Shown: positions 47,448 to 56,430 of the stretch, one piece after another
How the letters are laid out: every line of letters begins with the position of its first letter
Numbering within the stretch: the first letter of the stretch is position 1
Assembly: GCF_003367475.1 (NCBI RefSeq)
Contig: NZ_QRHA01000007.1
Span: 241,915 to 305,914, forward strand
Reading direction: 5' to 3'
DNA length: 64,000 nucleotides
From: Alteromonas aestuariivivens
GTDB taxonomy: Bacteria; Pseudomonadota; Gammaproteobacteria; Enterobacterales; Alteromonadaceae
Notes under the pieces: generated by a model
Databases searched by the model: none
What the model saw: the letters and a program-made list of their open reading frames with translations, nothing else
Told to the model about the DNA's origin: nothing
Translations under genes and position numbers: made by a program

Positions 47448-48011
47448 CTTGGCATCCTGGAACCATTCCGGGGCAGTCAGGATCCTCGCGCCATCATCAA
47501 CGGGCTTTGGACCCTGAACGGATTGCCGGCCGTTAACATGGATCTCCTCGCCCATCTGTTTGATCAACATTCGTCTGTGCATGTGCATCAAACGGCCATG
47601 ATAATGAGTGATGTATTGCCGGATAAGGCTCACGGCACCATGGCGCAGTATCTGATGCAATTTGCCGATCCGGATTATGAGCATGCGGTGTATGCCGCCC
47701 TGGGGCCAAGCTTTCGCAGCAGCGAGTGGGTATTAGACCCAAAACAACGGCTGGCCAGGGTTCTTTTGCACGGGCTTAGCGGGCCCATATGGGGGAATGG
47801 AAGACGCTGGCAGACCAGTGCGGTGATGCCCGGCTTTTCGGCCCGTGTCGATTTAAATGATGAGGATCTGGCGGCTGTGGCCATTTACATCCGCAACACT
47901 TGGGGTGATAGTGCCGGTACTAAAGAGCCCATTACCCCGCTGGATATTGAGCAAATTCGGGAACAAACCCGCGATCGAACAACGCCCTACCGGGCAGAGG
48001 AGTTGATGTGA
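47448..48011 (+). pseudogene. Remnant of a HEAT-repeat / cytochrome c protein
   Basis: The open frame from 47448 reads [20 protein letters not shown] and then helical HEAT-type repeats, and ends in the tail of a class I cytochrome c domain (SAVMPGFSARVDLNDEDLAAVAIYIRNTWG, with the Met ligand in VMPGF). The haem-binding CxxCH is missing, and the join near [19 protein letters not shown] suggests an internal deletion. The N-terminal dehydrogenase region of such proteins is also absent. It overlaps the ThuA gene start (ATGTGA), the usual neighbour of these proteins. Confidence 0.6.
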
Positions 48012-48952
48012 AAACAGCTTTGCAATTAATGATGGTTTTGATGATCGCTGTCTGGATGAGCGGATGCCAGTCTTCACCATCGGCAGCACTGTCCGATGTG
48101 CCACTGAAAGTACTGATTGTGGATGGTCAGAACAACCACGAGGTCTGGCCTTGGGCGACCGCTAAAATTAAACAGGAACTGGAAGCCACGGGGCGATTCA
48201 GCGTGGACGTCTATCGTTCCCGCTATACCTGGAAGGGCGAGAACTGGCTGGCGGATTATGGCTTGGATGATGGTAAAACCTACACCGCGGTAAAAGAGCC
48301 TCAAACCGACCCGGAATTTGCCCCGGTGTTTGCTGATTACCAGGTGGTTATTTCAAATTTTGGTTGGAAGGCGGCTCCCTGGCCACAAGCTACCCGCGAG
48401 GCGTTTGAAGCCTATATGAAAAACGGTGGTGGGCTGGTGGTGTTCCATGCGGCGGATAATTCCTTTCCTGACTGGCCGGCGTTTAACCAGATGATTGGTC
48501 TAGGTGGCTGGGGTGGTCGCAATGAAAACAGCGGCCCTTATGTGTATTTCAGCGATGCCGGGGAACAGGTGGTGGATACCAGCCCAGGGCAGGGGGGAGG
48601 CCATGGTCAGCAGCATCCGTTTGAAATTCAGTTGCAAAATTATGAACATCCGGTTGTGGCAGGATTGCCAGAGAGTTTTATGCATGCACAGGACGAACTC
48701 TACAACCGGCTTCGTGGCCCGGCACAAAATTTAACCGTGCTGGCAACCGCCTATGATGATCCTGCCTTTAAGGGCTTCGGGCGTCATGAACCCGTGTTAA
48801 TGACCATCGACTATTTCGATGGACGGGTTTTTCACAGCACTCTTGGGCATGGTAAACCAGCAATTGAAAGCGACAGCTTTTTGCAATCGCTGATCCGGGG
48901 AACCGAGTGGGCTGCCACCGGAACCGTAACACTTACTTCCACTCAGCCCTGA
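48008..48952 (+). CDS. ThuA-domain lipoprotein
   Basis: This 314-residue protein starts at GTG overlapping the cytochrome remnant. A lipobox (AVWMSGC, Cys about residue 21) makes it a lipoprotein. The ThuA/glutamine-amidotransferase-like fold follows: LKVLIVDGQNNHEVWPWATA, NGGGLVVFHAADNSFPDW, and GRVFHSTLGHGKPAIESD near the end. ThuA proteins are found in sugar-utilisation loci, often with HEAT/cytochrome and DUF1080 proteins; the reaction is uncertain. It is the only intact gene of this decayed locus. Confidence 0.85.
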   Translation: MKTALQLMMVLMIAVWMSGCQSSPSAALSDVPLKVLIVDGQNNHEVWPWATAKIKQELEATGRFSVDVYRSRYTWKGENWLADYGLDDGKTYTAVKEPQTDPEFAPVFADYQVVISNFGWKAAPWPQATREAFEAYMKNGGGLVVFHAADNSFPDWPAFNQMIGLGGWGGRNENSGPYVYFSDAGEQVVDTSPGQGGGHGQQHPFEIQLQNYEHPVVAGLPESFMHAQDELYNRLRGPAQNLTVLATAYDDPAFKGFGRHEPVLMTIDYFDGRVFHSTLGHGKPAIESDSFLQSLIRGTEWAATGTVTLTSTQP

Positions 48953-49018
48953 TAGAAATCTACCTGCGATGACCCGGGCAAGACTGCGGCGGGTCATTTC
49001 CGGCTTACCTTCATTTTC

Positions 49019-49492
49019 TTGGACGCCGCTCCCAAGTTTACGCCGGAAGAAAGGAAGGCCCGTTACGAGACACCCGAAAAAGGCCAGTATATCCTGGCCG
49101 ACGCGGCTAAAAAGCTAAATGGCTGGGTTAAAGAGCTGGATACCACCCGCCCGACCACCGCGAATATGGTCCTGCCCCAGGTCAGTCATGTCAGTGGCTA
49201 TGCCGATGCGGTGGATATTCTCGGTTACAGTTATCGCAACAGCGTGATTCCGTGGGGGTCAACCCATTTCCCGAATGAGCCGATTACCATTAACGAAAAC
49301 CCAGGTACCTGGGATGACTGGAAACAGGTGCTGCACAACGGAGTGCTGGTGCAGGATCACTTTGATATACAGGGCACCACAGTTCATTAGGGGAAGCCGG
49401 AGTATTTTCAGCCCCACGGTTGTGAGCCGCTGATTTTACAGGATCATGGCAGCGACATCAGCTTTAGAAATATCTGGATTAGAAAGATTTAG
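49019..49492 (+). pseudogene. Chimeric remnant: GH2-type hydrolase fused to DUF1080 C-terminus
   Basis: The frame lacks a real start. It first matches a GH2-type glycoside hydrolase core (LNGWVKELDTTRPTTANM, ADAVDILGYSYRN, PITINENPGTWDDWK). It then passes directly into the C-terminus of a DUF1080 protein (VLHNGVLVQDHFDIQGTTVH, stop TAG at 49388-49390, then GKPEYFQPHGCEPLILQDHG and FRNIWIRKI to TAG at 49490-49492). The internal TAG is in frame, so both truncation and a nonsense codon are present. The join at a DWK-VL-like similarity suggests a deletion that fused two genes. Confidence 0.65.
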
Positions 49493-49673
49493 ATCTGGGT
49501 TGTCAGTGCGGCCTGGTAAAGTCTGCAAGCCCATTACCTAACTGACTTGTGATGTTATTCAATTAAAGAAATTCGTTGCGCATTTTTTGAGCGGCGTTTA
49601 GTCTAATTCAAAGAAATGGAGCTGACTTTGTCGCTTCAAAGTCCTCTATGGGCCCTATCCAAGGTTGAAGGTA

Positions 49674-50084
49674 ATGATCGAGCTTGAAAAGAAGATAGTC
49701 ACTGTTAGGCCTGAAATCCCTGTCGAGACATTACAAAAGCTACCAAATTATGTGGGGATTTCTGAAAATACTGCAGGTTCGGTCGCGATCTCTATGAATG
49801 TTGTGATTATCCCGGCTGGAGCACGTGCAAAACCGCATTATCACGAAGGTTTTGAAACGGCAATCTACCTTCTCAAAGGCGATGTTCAAACGTTCTATGG
49901 GGAAAATCTCAAAGAGTCATGCTTTAACAAGCAAGGCGACTTTATATATATCCCCGCGGGCGTTCCACACATGCCAGTAAATATGAGCGACGTTGATGAT
50001 GCCATTGCTATTGTTTCCCGAAATGATTCCAACGAGCAGGAAAGCGTCAGAGCGTATGTTGTAAACCAGGAACAAGGGCAGTGA
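49674..50084 (+). CDS. Cupin-domain protein
   Basis: This small beta-barrel protein of about 136 residues has two cupin motifs: GARAKPHYHEGFETAIYLLKG (His, His, Glu) and GDFIYIPAGVPHMPVNM (His). A metal is therefore likely bound. It may bind or modify a small ligand; no partner gene is adjacent. The ATG at 49674 is chosen; TTG at 49665 is a longer option. Confidence 0.82.
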   Translation: MIELEKKIVTVRPEIPVETLQKLPNYVGISENTAGSVAISMNVVIIPAGARAKPHYHEGFETAIYLLKGDVQTFYGENLKESCFNKQGDFIYIPAGVPHMPVNMSDVDDAIAIVSRNDSNEQESVRAYVVNQEQGQ

Positions 50085-50257
50085 GTCAATAGCACACGGC
50101 GGTGTTTGTTGTAACGCTGGGCTGTCACACAGAGAATCGACACAGGCAACGAAAACTCGGGTAACTGTACGCGCAGGTCTGAGCGAATAATACAGATATT
50201 TACCTTGCTGGAAATCACACCTAAAATAGCCCGCTTTCCAGCCCTGCCCATAGTTTC

Positions 50258-51139
50258 ATGCCACAACCTCGTGTTTTACTCACTGCAACTCTGTGTGTGT
50301 TGCTTGCCATGGTCACAATTCAGTCTGGTGCATCTTTGGCTAAACAGCTTTTCCCGCTTGTCGGGCCTGATGGCACTACCAGCTTACGCCTTGGTTTTTC
50401 AGCGCTGATTCTGTGTCTGGTGTTTCGCCCCTGGCGTGCTCTGCCTGATAAAGCAACCTGGCCCAGTATCTTCATTTACGGTGCTTGTTTAGGTGGTATG
50501 AACCTGACTTTTTACTGTGCTATTGAACGAATTCCCCTCGGCATAGGTGTTGCACTGGAGTTCACTGGGCCATTGGCCGTTGCTCTTTTAAGTTCACGCC
50601 GTAAACGTGATTTGTTCTGGGTGGCCTGTGCCATTGCAGGTATTTTGATTTTGCTGCCCGACATGACCAGCACACAGGGGCTTGACCCGGTAGGCGTTGC
50701 ACTTGCGTTAGGTGCCGGTGTGTGTTGGGCTGGCTACATTTTATTTGGCAAAAAAACAGGTAATCAGGGCTCCGGGGGGAGCACGGTCGCTCTTGGCATG
50801 GCAGCCGGGGCCATTCTGATGGTGCCGCCCGGCATTATCAACCATGGTGCGTCGCTTTTAAGTATGGCGGTGTTACCACTTGGGATCATGGTAGCCATTC
50901 TATCAAGCGCCTTACCCTACACCCTTGAAATGGTGGCACTGCGCAATTTACCAGCCAAAAACTTTAGCGTAATGATGAGCCTGGAACCGGCTATTGCAGC
51001 CCTGGCCGGGTTTCTTATTCTGGCCGAACAGTTAACGGTCTGGCAGTGGTTGGCCATTGTATTGGTAATTATTGCCTCGCTCGGCAGTACCTTGTCGGAA
51101 TCAGAGCGACAAGATTTACCGGCAGGTGAACAGTTATAA
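50258..51139 (+). CDS. EamA/DMT-family exporter (RhtA-like)
   Basis: This 293-residue inner-membrane protein has ten predicted helices in two EamA repeats. GASLAKQLFPLVGPDGTTSLR, LGIGVALEFTGPLAVALL and FSVMMSLEPAIAALAGFLIL match RhtA-type threonine/homoserine exporters. Substrate is inferred from family only. It is a single gene with a GNAT pseudogene convergent downstream. Confidence 0.88.
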   Translation: MPQPRVLLTATLCVLLAMVTIQSGASLAKQLFPLVGPDGTTSLRLGFSALILCLVFRPWRALPDKATWPSIFIYGACLGGMNLTFYCAIERIPLGIGVALEFTGPLAVALLSSRRKRDLFWVACAIAGILILLPDMTSTQGLDPVGVALALGAGVCWAGYILFGKKTGNQGSGGSTVALGMAAGAILMVPPGIINHGASLLSMAVLPLGIMVAILSSALPYTLEMVALRNLPAKNFSVMMSLEPAIAALAGFLILAEQLTVWQWLAIVLVIIASLGSTLSESERQDLPAGEQL

Positions 51140-51156
51140 GCGAGTTGATAGCATTA

Positions 51157-51582
51157 TCAGGTGACTCGTGCCGCCATATTGTAAAAACGTTCATCTTCGC
51201 TTTGAATTACAAAGCCATGCCTTTTATACAGTGCTATTGCCGGGCTGATTTAGAATACCCGTAATTGGACAGTATTCATTTTGGCATCCAATGCCTGGCG
51301 TTTCGCTTCATGTATTGCTGCATTGCCAATACCTTTGTTTTGCAGGGTTGGTGTTACCTGAAGATCCCTCAGGTAGCAACAGTCTGCCTCGAACTGAAGC
51401 CTCATTATGCCCGCCACTTCACCCTGGAATAAAAGGTCGTAATTTTTCAAATTTTTGGTGACTTCAAAGACTTTTGCTACATCCCATGCCGGAGCGAACT
51501 GCTGATAGTACTGATGCATGTTTTTAAATGTTAATTGGGCTGCCCTGTGGAGGTCATCACCGCGCCTAAAGCAAATATCCAC
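51157..51582 (-). pseudogene. GNAT acetyltransferase with an in-frame nonsense codon
   Basis: The complement reads a GNAT domain (MDICFRRGDDLHRAAQL, CCYLRDLQVTPTLQNKGIGN with the acetyl-CoA loop) to TVQLRVF, then TAA (51250-51252). It continues in the same frame ISPAIALYKRHGF to TGA at 51157-51159. A lysine (AAA) is expected at the stop, so a single A-to-T change explains it. The total of 141 codons fits a complete GNAT. It is either a recent pseudogene or a base error. Confidence 0.8.
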
Positions 51583-51732
51583 TGAGGCTCCTTGTTAGCA
51601 ATCTTGTTTTGTCTGATTAGCTTACTGCCATTTCATATCGTTAATGTTTTTGGCTCTATGGGTACTATTAAAACTTTTTGGTAAATTTGAAGCTATTCCC
51701 GTTCATCTAGATCAGCTTAATACGCGGGAGGG

Positions 51733-54039
51733 TTATCTGGCAGACACCGCAATCGTGTCTGCGGAGAAAGTGGCTTTTTCTATCACCACCGCAATCGATT
51801 TTGAGGTAGGCGTAAACGATTGATCGCCAATACTGTCGATGGGTACCAGGGGGTTGGTTTCCGGATAATACGCCGCCAGGTTACCCTTCGGGATGTCGTA
51901 ATAAACCAGTTTGAATCCTGTGACCTGCCGGGTGACGTTGTCCTGCCAGATTGAGGTGATGTTCACTTTGTCACCGTCATTAAGCTTGTGTCGCTGTGCG
52001 TCTTTCGGGTTGATAAACAGTATCTTGCGATCACCTGAAACACCCCGGTAGCGATCCTCCATGCCATAGATGGTGGTGTTGTACTGATCGTGTGAACGCA
52101 GAGTTTGCAGCGTAAAAACGCTGTGCTTGTGTTGTTCTATTTTTTCGCTGACTGCCATTGGGAAAATGCTCTCAGGCAGCGGTGCGGCGCTGAATTCGGC
52201 CCGCCCGGACCGGGTCTTCCATTCAAGGCTTGCAGCGGCGTTGCCGAGATAAAATCCGCCGGGTTGTTTGAGGTTGCGGTTGAAGCCTGTAAACCCTTCG
52301 ATAGACTGCTCGATAAGGGCGCGAATTCTGCTGTTATCATCCGCCAGTTCCAGCCAGTTTACCGGATGATTGCCCAGCGTCGCATGGGCAATGTTGGCGA
52401 TGATGTTGACCTCGGAACGCAGGTGTTCGCTGGCCGGCGGGGTACGGCCCTGGGAGGCATGCACCATGCTGAAGGTATCTTCGACGGTAATTTGCTGCTC
52501 ACCCAAAGAGGTCGAGTCCAGCTCGGTCCGGCCAAGGCAGGGTAAAATCAGCGCCTCTTCTGAAACCTGCAGATGGCTGCGATTGAGCTTGGTACTAATT
52601 TGTACGTTGAGCTCTGCATTGCGCACCGCCTGGTGGGTAAAGACGGAATCGGCTGCTGCCGCGGCAATGTTTCCGCCCAGGCAAATGAGTACTTTGCTGC
52701 GCTTCTCATGCAGGGCTTTCAGTGCATGGTAAACGTTGTGCCCGCTTTGTGTCGGAAAGGTGCGGTCAAAGGTCTGCTCCAGGCGCGTGATAAACCCGGC
52801 GTTTGGCTTTTCGTTGATCCCCATGGTGCGATTACCCTGCACATTGCTGTGGCCTCTGACCGGGCAAAGCCCTGCACCAGGCCGGCCAATTTGCCCGAAC
52901 AGCAAATGCAGATTGGTGATTTCACGAATGGTATCAACGGAATGTTTGTGCTGAGTGATGCCCATCGCCCAAGTGCTGATCACGTTGTTGCAGGAAGCAA
53001 ACAACTCGGCAGCTTCGGCTAACTGGGCCTGGGTCAGGCCGGATTGTTGCTCAATGTGCTGCCAGCTGGTGGCATGCAGCTGCGCAAGGTATTGTTCGAC
53101 ATTGCCGGTGTGCCGGGTGATGAATGCCTGATTGAAAGGGGCTCCGGTATTCAGCAGGTGCTTTGCCATGCCGCGAACTGCCGCCATGTCACCGCCCAGT
53201 TTTGGGGTGTAATATTTGTGGCTGATGGCAGTGGCTGCGGATGTCAGCAGTTCGCTGGCCACCTGTGGGCTGGCAAAGCGTTGCAAACCCACTTCCTTGA
53301 GGTTATTGAAGCTGACAATCTTACATCCGCGTTTGGCGGCTTTGCGCAGGGTATTGAGCATTCTGGGGTGATTGGTGCCTGGGTTTTGCCCGAATACGAA
53401 AATGCCGTCGGCGTGCTCAAAATCGCTCAGTGTGACTGTGCCTTTGCCCACACCGATTGCCGCATTTAGCGCAACACCACTGGCTTCGTGGCACATGTTG
53501 GAGCAGTCCGGAAAGTTGTTGGTGCCGAAGGTTCTGCCCATTAACTGGTACAAAAACGAGACTTCATTGCTGGCACGCCCAGAGGTGTAAAACTCCGCTT
53601 CATCCGGCGACGCCAATGCGTTTAACTTATCGGCAATGAGTGTGAAGGCGGCCTGCCAGCTGATTGGCTCATAACGGTCAGTGTTTTTGTTGTATCTGAG
53701 CGGCTCGGTCAGCCTGCCCTGGTACTCGAGCCAGTAGTCGCTTTGTCTGTTGAGATAGCTGACGCTGTGGCGGGCAAAAAAAGCCTCGCCAATGGTTCTG
53801 CTGGTGGACTCCCAGGCGATGGCTTTGGCGCCGTTTTCGCAGAACTGAATCGAGCCTTCCGGGGCATCTCCCCAGGCACAACCCGGGCAGTCAAAACCCT
53901 TGTCCTTGTTCATTCTGAGCAGGTTTTTTACATTTTCGCGGACTTTCTTGCTTTCCAGCAGGCGCAACATGGTGGACTTCACCGAGGCAAAACCACCGGC
54001 TTTGCGGGCTTGCTGCTGTTTGTCTTTTGCGCCTGTCAT
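51733..54039 (-). CDS. YdeP-type molybdopterin oxidoreductase (formate dehydrogenase alpha-like)
   Basis: This molybdenum enzyme of about 768 residues belongs to the FdhF/YdeP (FdhA2) group. FDCPGCAWGDAPEGS near residue 52 is the group-specific N-terminal motif, FPDCSNMCHEASG contains the likely molybdenum-ligand region, and the MopB C-terminal domain contains SHDQYNTTIYGMEDRYRGV. E. coli YdeP is tied to acid resistance; the true substrate is uncertain. The start at 54039 (MTGAKDKQQQ) overlaps the fdhD stop in ATGA; the longer frame to 54174 is a shadow. Co-transcription with fdhD supports a formate-dehydrogenase-like maturation need. Confidence 0.88.
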   Translation of the reverse strand: MTGAKDKQQQARKAGGFASVKSTMLRLLESKKVRENVKNLLRMNKDKGFDCPGCAWGDAPEGSIQFCENGAKAIAWESTSRTIGEAFFARHSVSYLNRQSDYWLEYQGRLTEPLRYNKNTDRYEPISWQAAFTLIADKLNALASPDEAEFYTSGRASNEVSFLYQLMGRTFGTNNFPDCSNMCHEASGVALNAAIGVGKGTVTLSDFEHADGIFVFGQNPGTNHPRMLNTLRKAAKRGCKIVSFNNLKEVGLQRFASPQVASELLTSAATAISHKYYTPKLGGDMAAVRGMAKHLLNTGAPFNQAFITRHTGNVEQYLAQLHATSWQHIEQQSGLTQAQLAEAAELFASCNNVISTWAMGITQHKHSVDTIREITNLHLLFGQIGRPGAGLCPVRGHSNVQGNRTMGINEKPNAGFITRLEQTFDRTFPTQSGHNVYHALKALHEKRSKVLICLGGNIAAAAADSVFTHQAVRNAELNVQISTKLNRSHLQVSEEALILPCLGRTELDSTSLGEQQITVEDTFSMVHASQGRTPPASEHLRSEVNIIANIAHATLGNHPVNWLELADDNSRIRALIEQSIEGFTGFNRNLKQPGGFYLGNAAASLEWKTRSGRAEFSAAPLPESIFPMAVSEKIEQHKHSVFTLQTLRSHDQYNTTIYGMEDRYRGVSGDRKILFINPKDAQRHKLNDGDKVNITSIWQDNVTRQVTGFKLVYYDIPKGNLAAYYPETNPLVPIDSIGDQSFTPTSKSIAVVIEKATFSADTIAVSAR

Positions 54040-54830
54040 TCGAACGTTCCTGCGGTATACAGTGAGGGAGCGTCCTTTTTGGGAATGTGAACCAGATTCA
54101 GATGGTGCTGCCGGGCGTATTCTACCGCCAGCCGGGTCGGCGACGCCAAACTGATCAGGGTGGCCACGCCGCACAGTATGGCTTTTTGCACAATTTCCAC
54201 ACTGCAGCGGCTGGTAACCAGAATACTGGCGTTGTGACGGTCGAAACCTTTACGAAGCCCGTGGCCAATCAGCTTGTCAACGGCATTATGGCGGCCGATG
54301 TCTTCGCGGCAACTCAGAATGTCCCCGTTACCGTTTACCCAAAACGCCGCGTGCATGGCACCGCTGGATTTTGCACGCAATTGCCAGCTGGAAAGTTGGG
54401 ATTTCAGTTGTTGAATGCGCGGTTTGGGCAGACAGGGGCGCAGTGGCAGTTTGTCCAGCACCGGGAACGCCAGCGCCATTGCCTGCTTTCCGCACAGGCC
54501 ACAGCCTGACGTGCCTTTAAGTTGACGCTGTTGATGTTTGAACTGCTGCAACTGACGGTTAGACAGGGTGACATTCAATTGAATGCCCTGCTCAAGAGGG
54601 GAGGATTCCACATCACGAATTTGTATCCGGTCGTGGATTATCCGTTCAGACAAAAGATACCCAAAAGCAAAATCTTCCAAATCATAGGGGCTTGCCAGCA
54701 TGACCGAAAAATGAATGCCATTCAGGGTGATGGCAATGGGCGCTTCTTCGACCAATTGCCTTTCTGCCTGCTCCGGCAGCCTGCTGTTAAGCTCTGTTGC
54801 AGGCGCCGTTGTTTGAGCACTGGTTGTCAT
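54036..54830 (-). CDS. fdhD: Formate dehydrogenase sulfurtransferase FdhD
   Basis: This 264-residue protein transfers sulfur from IscS to the molybdenum cofactor of formate dehydrogenases. The catalytic cysteine loop is GTSGCGLCGKQAM (about residue 112); FAFGYLLSERII and NGDILSCREDIGRHNAVDKLIG are family motifs. Its stop overlaps the start of the YdeP-type gene, so the two are coupled. Confidence 0.94.
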   Translation of the reverse strand: MTTSAQTTAPATELNSRLPEQAERQLVEEAPIAITLNGIHFSVMLASPYDLEDFAFGYLLSERIIHDRIQIRDVESSPLEQGIQLNVTLSNRQLQQFKHQQRQLKGTSGCGLCGKQAMALAFPVLDKLPLRPCLPKPRIQQLKSQLSSWQLRAKSSGAMHAAFWVNGNGDILSCREDIGRHNAVDKLIGHGLRKGFDRHNASILVTSRCSVEIVQKAILCGVATLISLASPTRLAVEYARQHHLNLVHIPKKDAPSLYTAGTFE

Positions 54831-54839
54831 AAAATCACG

Positions 54840-55095
54840 TTACTGCCTGAGTAAGTTGGCGGGTTTGCACTCCACCTCCGGTTTGGCCAGTTTATCCTTG
54901 TCAATGCATTGCCCGCTTTTGATAAGTTTAGTACCTAAAACGTAGGCTTTGGTGTTATTGACTGCATCGACAGCCAGTAACTGTTCGCTTTTAAAATACC
55001 AGACCGAAAACTTGTTTGCATCGTCCTGCTCATGGCGCACGACAATATTGTCGTAGCCCTGGGACAGGCCGACCATCTGCAGTTTGTGGCTGTAT
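54840..55095 (-). pseudogene. C-terminal remnant of a ferredoxin/rubredoxin NAD(P) reductase
   Basis: The minus-strand frame begins KLQMVGLSQGYDNIVV and continues FSVWYFKSEQLLAVDAVN, KAYVLGTKLI. That is the Reductase_C domain of FAD-dependent ferredoxin reductases. The FAD- and NAD-binding parts (about 320 residues) are missing. The homology stops where the opposing AraC-like frame begins, marking a deletion junction near 55085-55095. It sits directly upstream of fdhD. Confidence 0.75.
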
Positions 55096-55425
55096 GAGAG
55101 TTACCAGCAGAACCCCATGAGTGACAAAAGACTGCTCATGCTCAAGTTGTTGGTACTGTGGATTGTAGAATACGCCAAGCCGGCAAAGGAGGAACAGCTC
55201 AAACAGGTTTTCCGTTGTAACTTCTCTGAATACGTTTTGCGTCACAAGCTTTACAGCGCGGCCAGAATGCTGAGCCAGACCAATCAGTCGACCACGCAAA
55301 TCAGTTACGAACTGAATTTTTCCAGCCCGTCCCATTTGATAGCCCAGTTCAAGAAGCAGTTTTCAACCACTCCAAGGCAATATCGAGACGAACTGAGTCA
55401 GCGCAATACCACCGCCAAGCCCTGA
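55084..55425 (+). pseudogene. AraC-type DNA-binding domain remnant
   Basis: A plus-strand frame of 113 residues (or 102 from MSDKRLLM at 55117) ends like an AraC/XylS C-terminal helix-turn-helix: FSEYVLRHKLYSAARMLSQT, then TTQISYELNFSSPSHLIAQFKK and STTPRQYRDEL. The region before FSEY is short and has no effector domain, so it is a truncated regulator or a small AraC-like protein. It faces the reductase remnant across the same junction. Confidence 0.5.
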
Positions 55426-55460
55426 AGCTTCTTCAAAGTGTGAGAAATGGCAAAGGAGGG

Positions 55461-55826
55461 TTACTTGGAGTTACACCCCCAAACCCGGACAATACAATTT
55501 CGGCCACCATATTCTCTGCAATAACTTAGTGCTATGGTTTTTGCTTCATTGCTGGTAGATGCTTTTCCCCATCCATACGCGGTACTGCCTTGTGCCTGAT
55601 CTGCTGCATAGGCGGCACAGCCAGTTTCAAAAACTTGTACTATGTAACAACCCGATCCGCATTCACGCAATGCCCTGTTTTTTGCATCAGCAACGTTATC
55701 ATAATCGTAGGAAAAGCCATATTGGCCTCCCTGGTTACCGTCAATTGCGAGAGCACCAACGGCCAGCGCTGAAGCAGGTGTGAACGTAATAATAGTCAGT
55801 AACAGTATTCTAAATTGAGCGTTCAT
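55461..55826 (-). CDS. Secreted DUF4189 protein
   Basis: This protein of about 121 residues has a signal peptide (LLLTIITFTPASALA) and a DUF4189-type mature part rich in cysteines (RECGSGCYIVQVF, ETGCAAYAADQ, ALSYCREYGGRNC, VWGCNSK), suggesting disulfide-stabilised secretion. Repeated GWGKASTSNEAKTIAL is typical. Function unknown. The longer frame to 55871 adds a poor N-terminus; MNAQFRILLL at 55826 is preferred. Confidence 0.8.
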   Translation of the reverse strand: MNAQFRILLLTIITFTPASALAVGALAIDGNQGGQYGFSYDYDNVADAKNRALRECGSGCYIVQVFETGCAAYAADQAQGSTAYGWGKASTSNEAKTIALSYCREYGGRNCIVRVWGCNSK

Positions 55827-55952
55827 TTCAAAACACCAGTCAAGTAACACTTTAGACAAAGTGTAGCTCAATAATTTGGGAGCAGCTTTGGACGACCCGA
55901 TGCCAACTGGTTGAGGCGAATTGCCAGGTGCCAGAATACGAACGGGTTAAAT

Positions 55953-56272
55953 TCAATCTACTTCCAGATCAAAGACGACATGAACTGATGCAGAAAATAT
56001 GATGTTTTCCTGAAGGTATTTTCCAGGCTGAAACGTTTCTGATTCGATTCTGGAGCCGGAAACCTGGATTGTTTCTATATCGTCATGCGAGCCATATCTG
56101 TCGCGCTGACTTTGGTGCCCCTAATCGTTTCACCGTTGAAGTGTAAGACGGCGAGATCTGGTATTGCAGAGACTTGTGCTCGCCCGTCAACGACGATGTG
56201 CCGACCATTTGGGATGCTGGCAAATGACGAAAAGGAGCAAAGCAACATTAGGGCTGCGGTGACATTATTCAT
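55953..56272 (-). pseudogene. Frameshifted SIMPL-domain (DUF541, YggE-like) gene
   Basis: From 56272 a signal peptide (LLCSFSSFA) and the SIMPL start HIVVDGRAQVSAIPDLAVLH are read, and the frame stops at 56075. The neighbouring frame resumes with DDIETIQVSGSRIES and SASVHVVFDLEVD to 55953, matching the next part of the SIMPL domain. A frameshift near 56100-56130 therefore breaks it, and the C-terminal half is missing. Intact YggE-like proteins are about 240 residues. Confidence 0.6.
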
Positions 56273-56430
56273 TCAACCTCCGTGTGAATAAAATCATATT
56301 GTATTGGGGATTCGTTGGCAAAGGTCAAACCCCGTACCCACAATTCCGCATCATTTTTTCCTTAAAAGAGTTTACAGCGTTCCGCTGTGCAAAATCCAAC
56401 AAACAAATTCCGATTACCCTATCTGGCCAA

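Noticed and set aside
52105..53590. Plus-strand frames opposite the molybdopterin oxidoreductase gene
   Set aside because: All are antisense shadows of a clear full-length gene on the minus strand.
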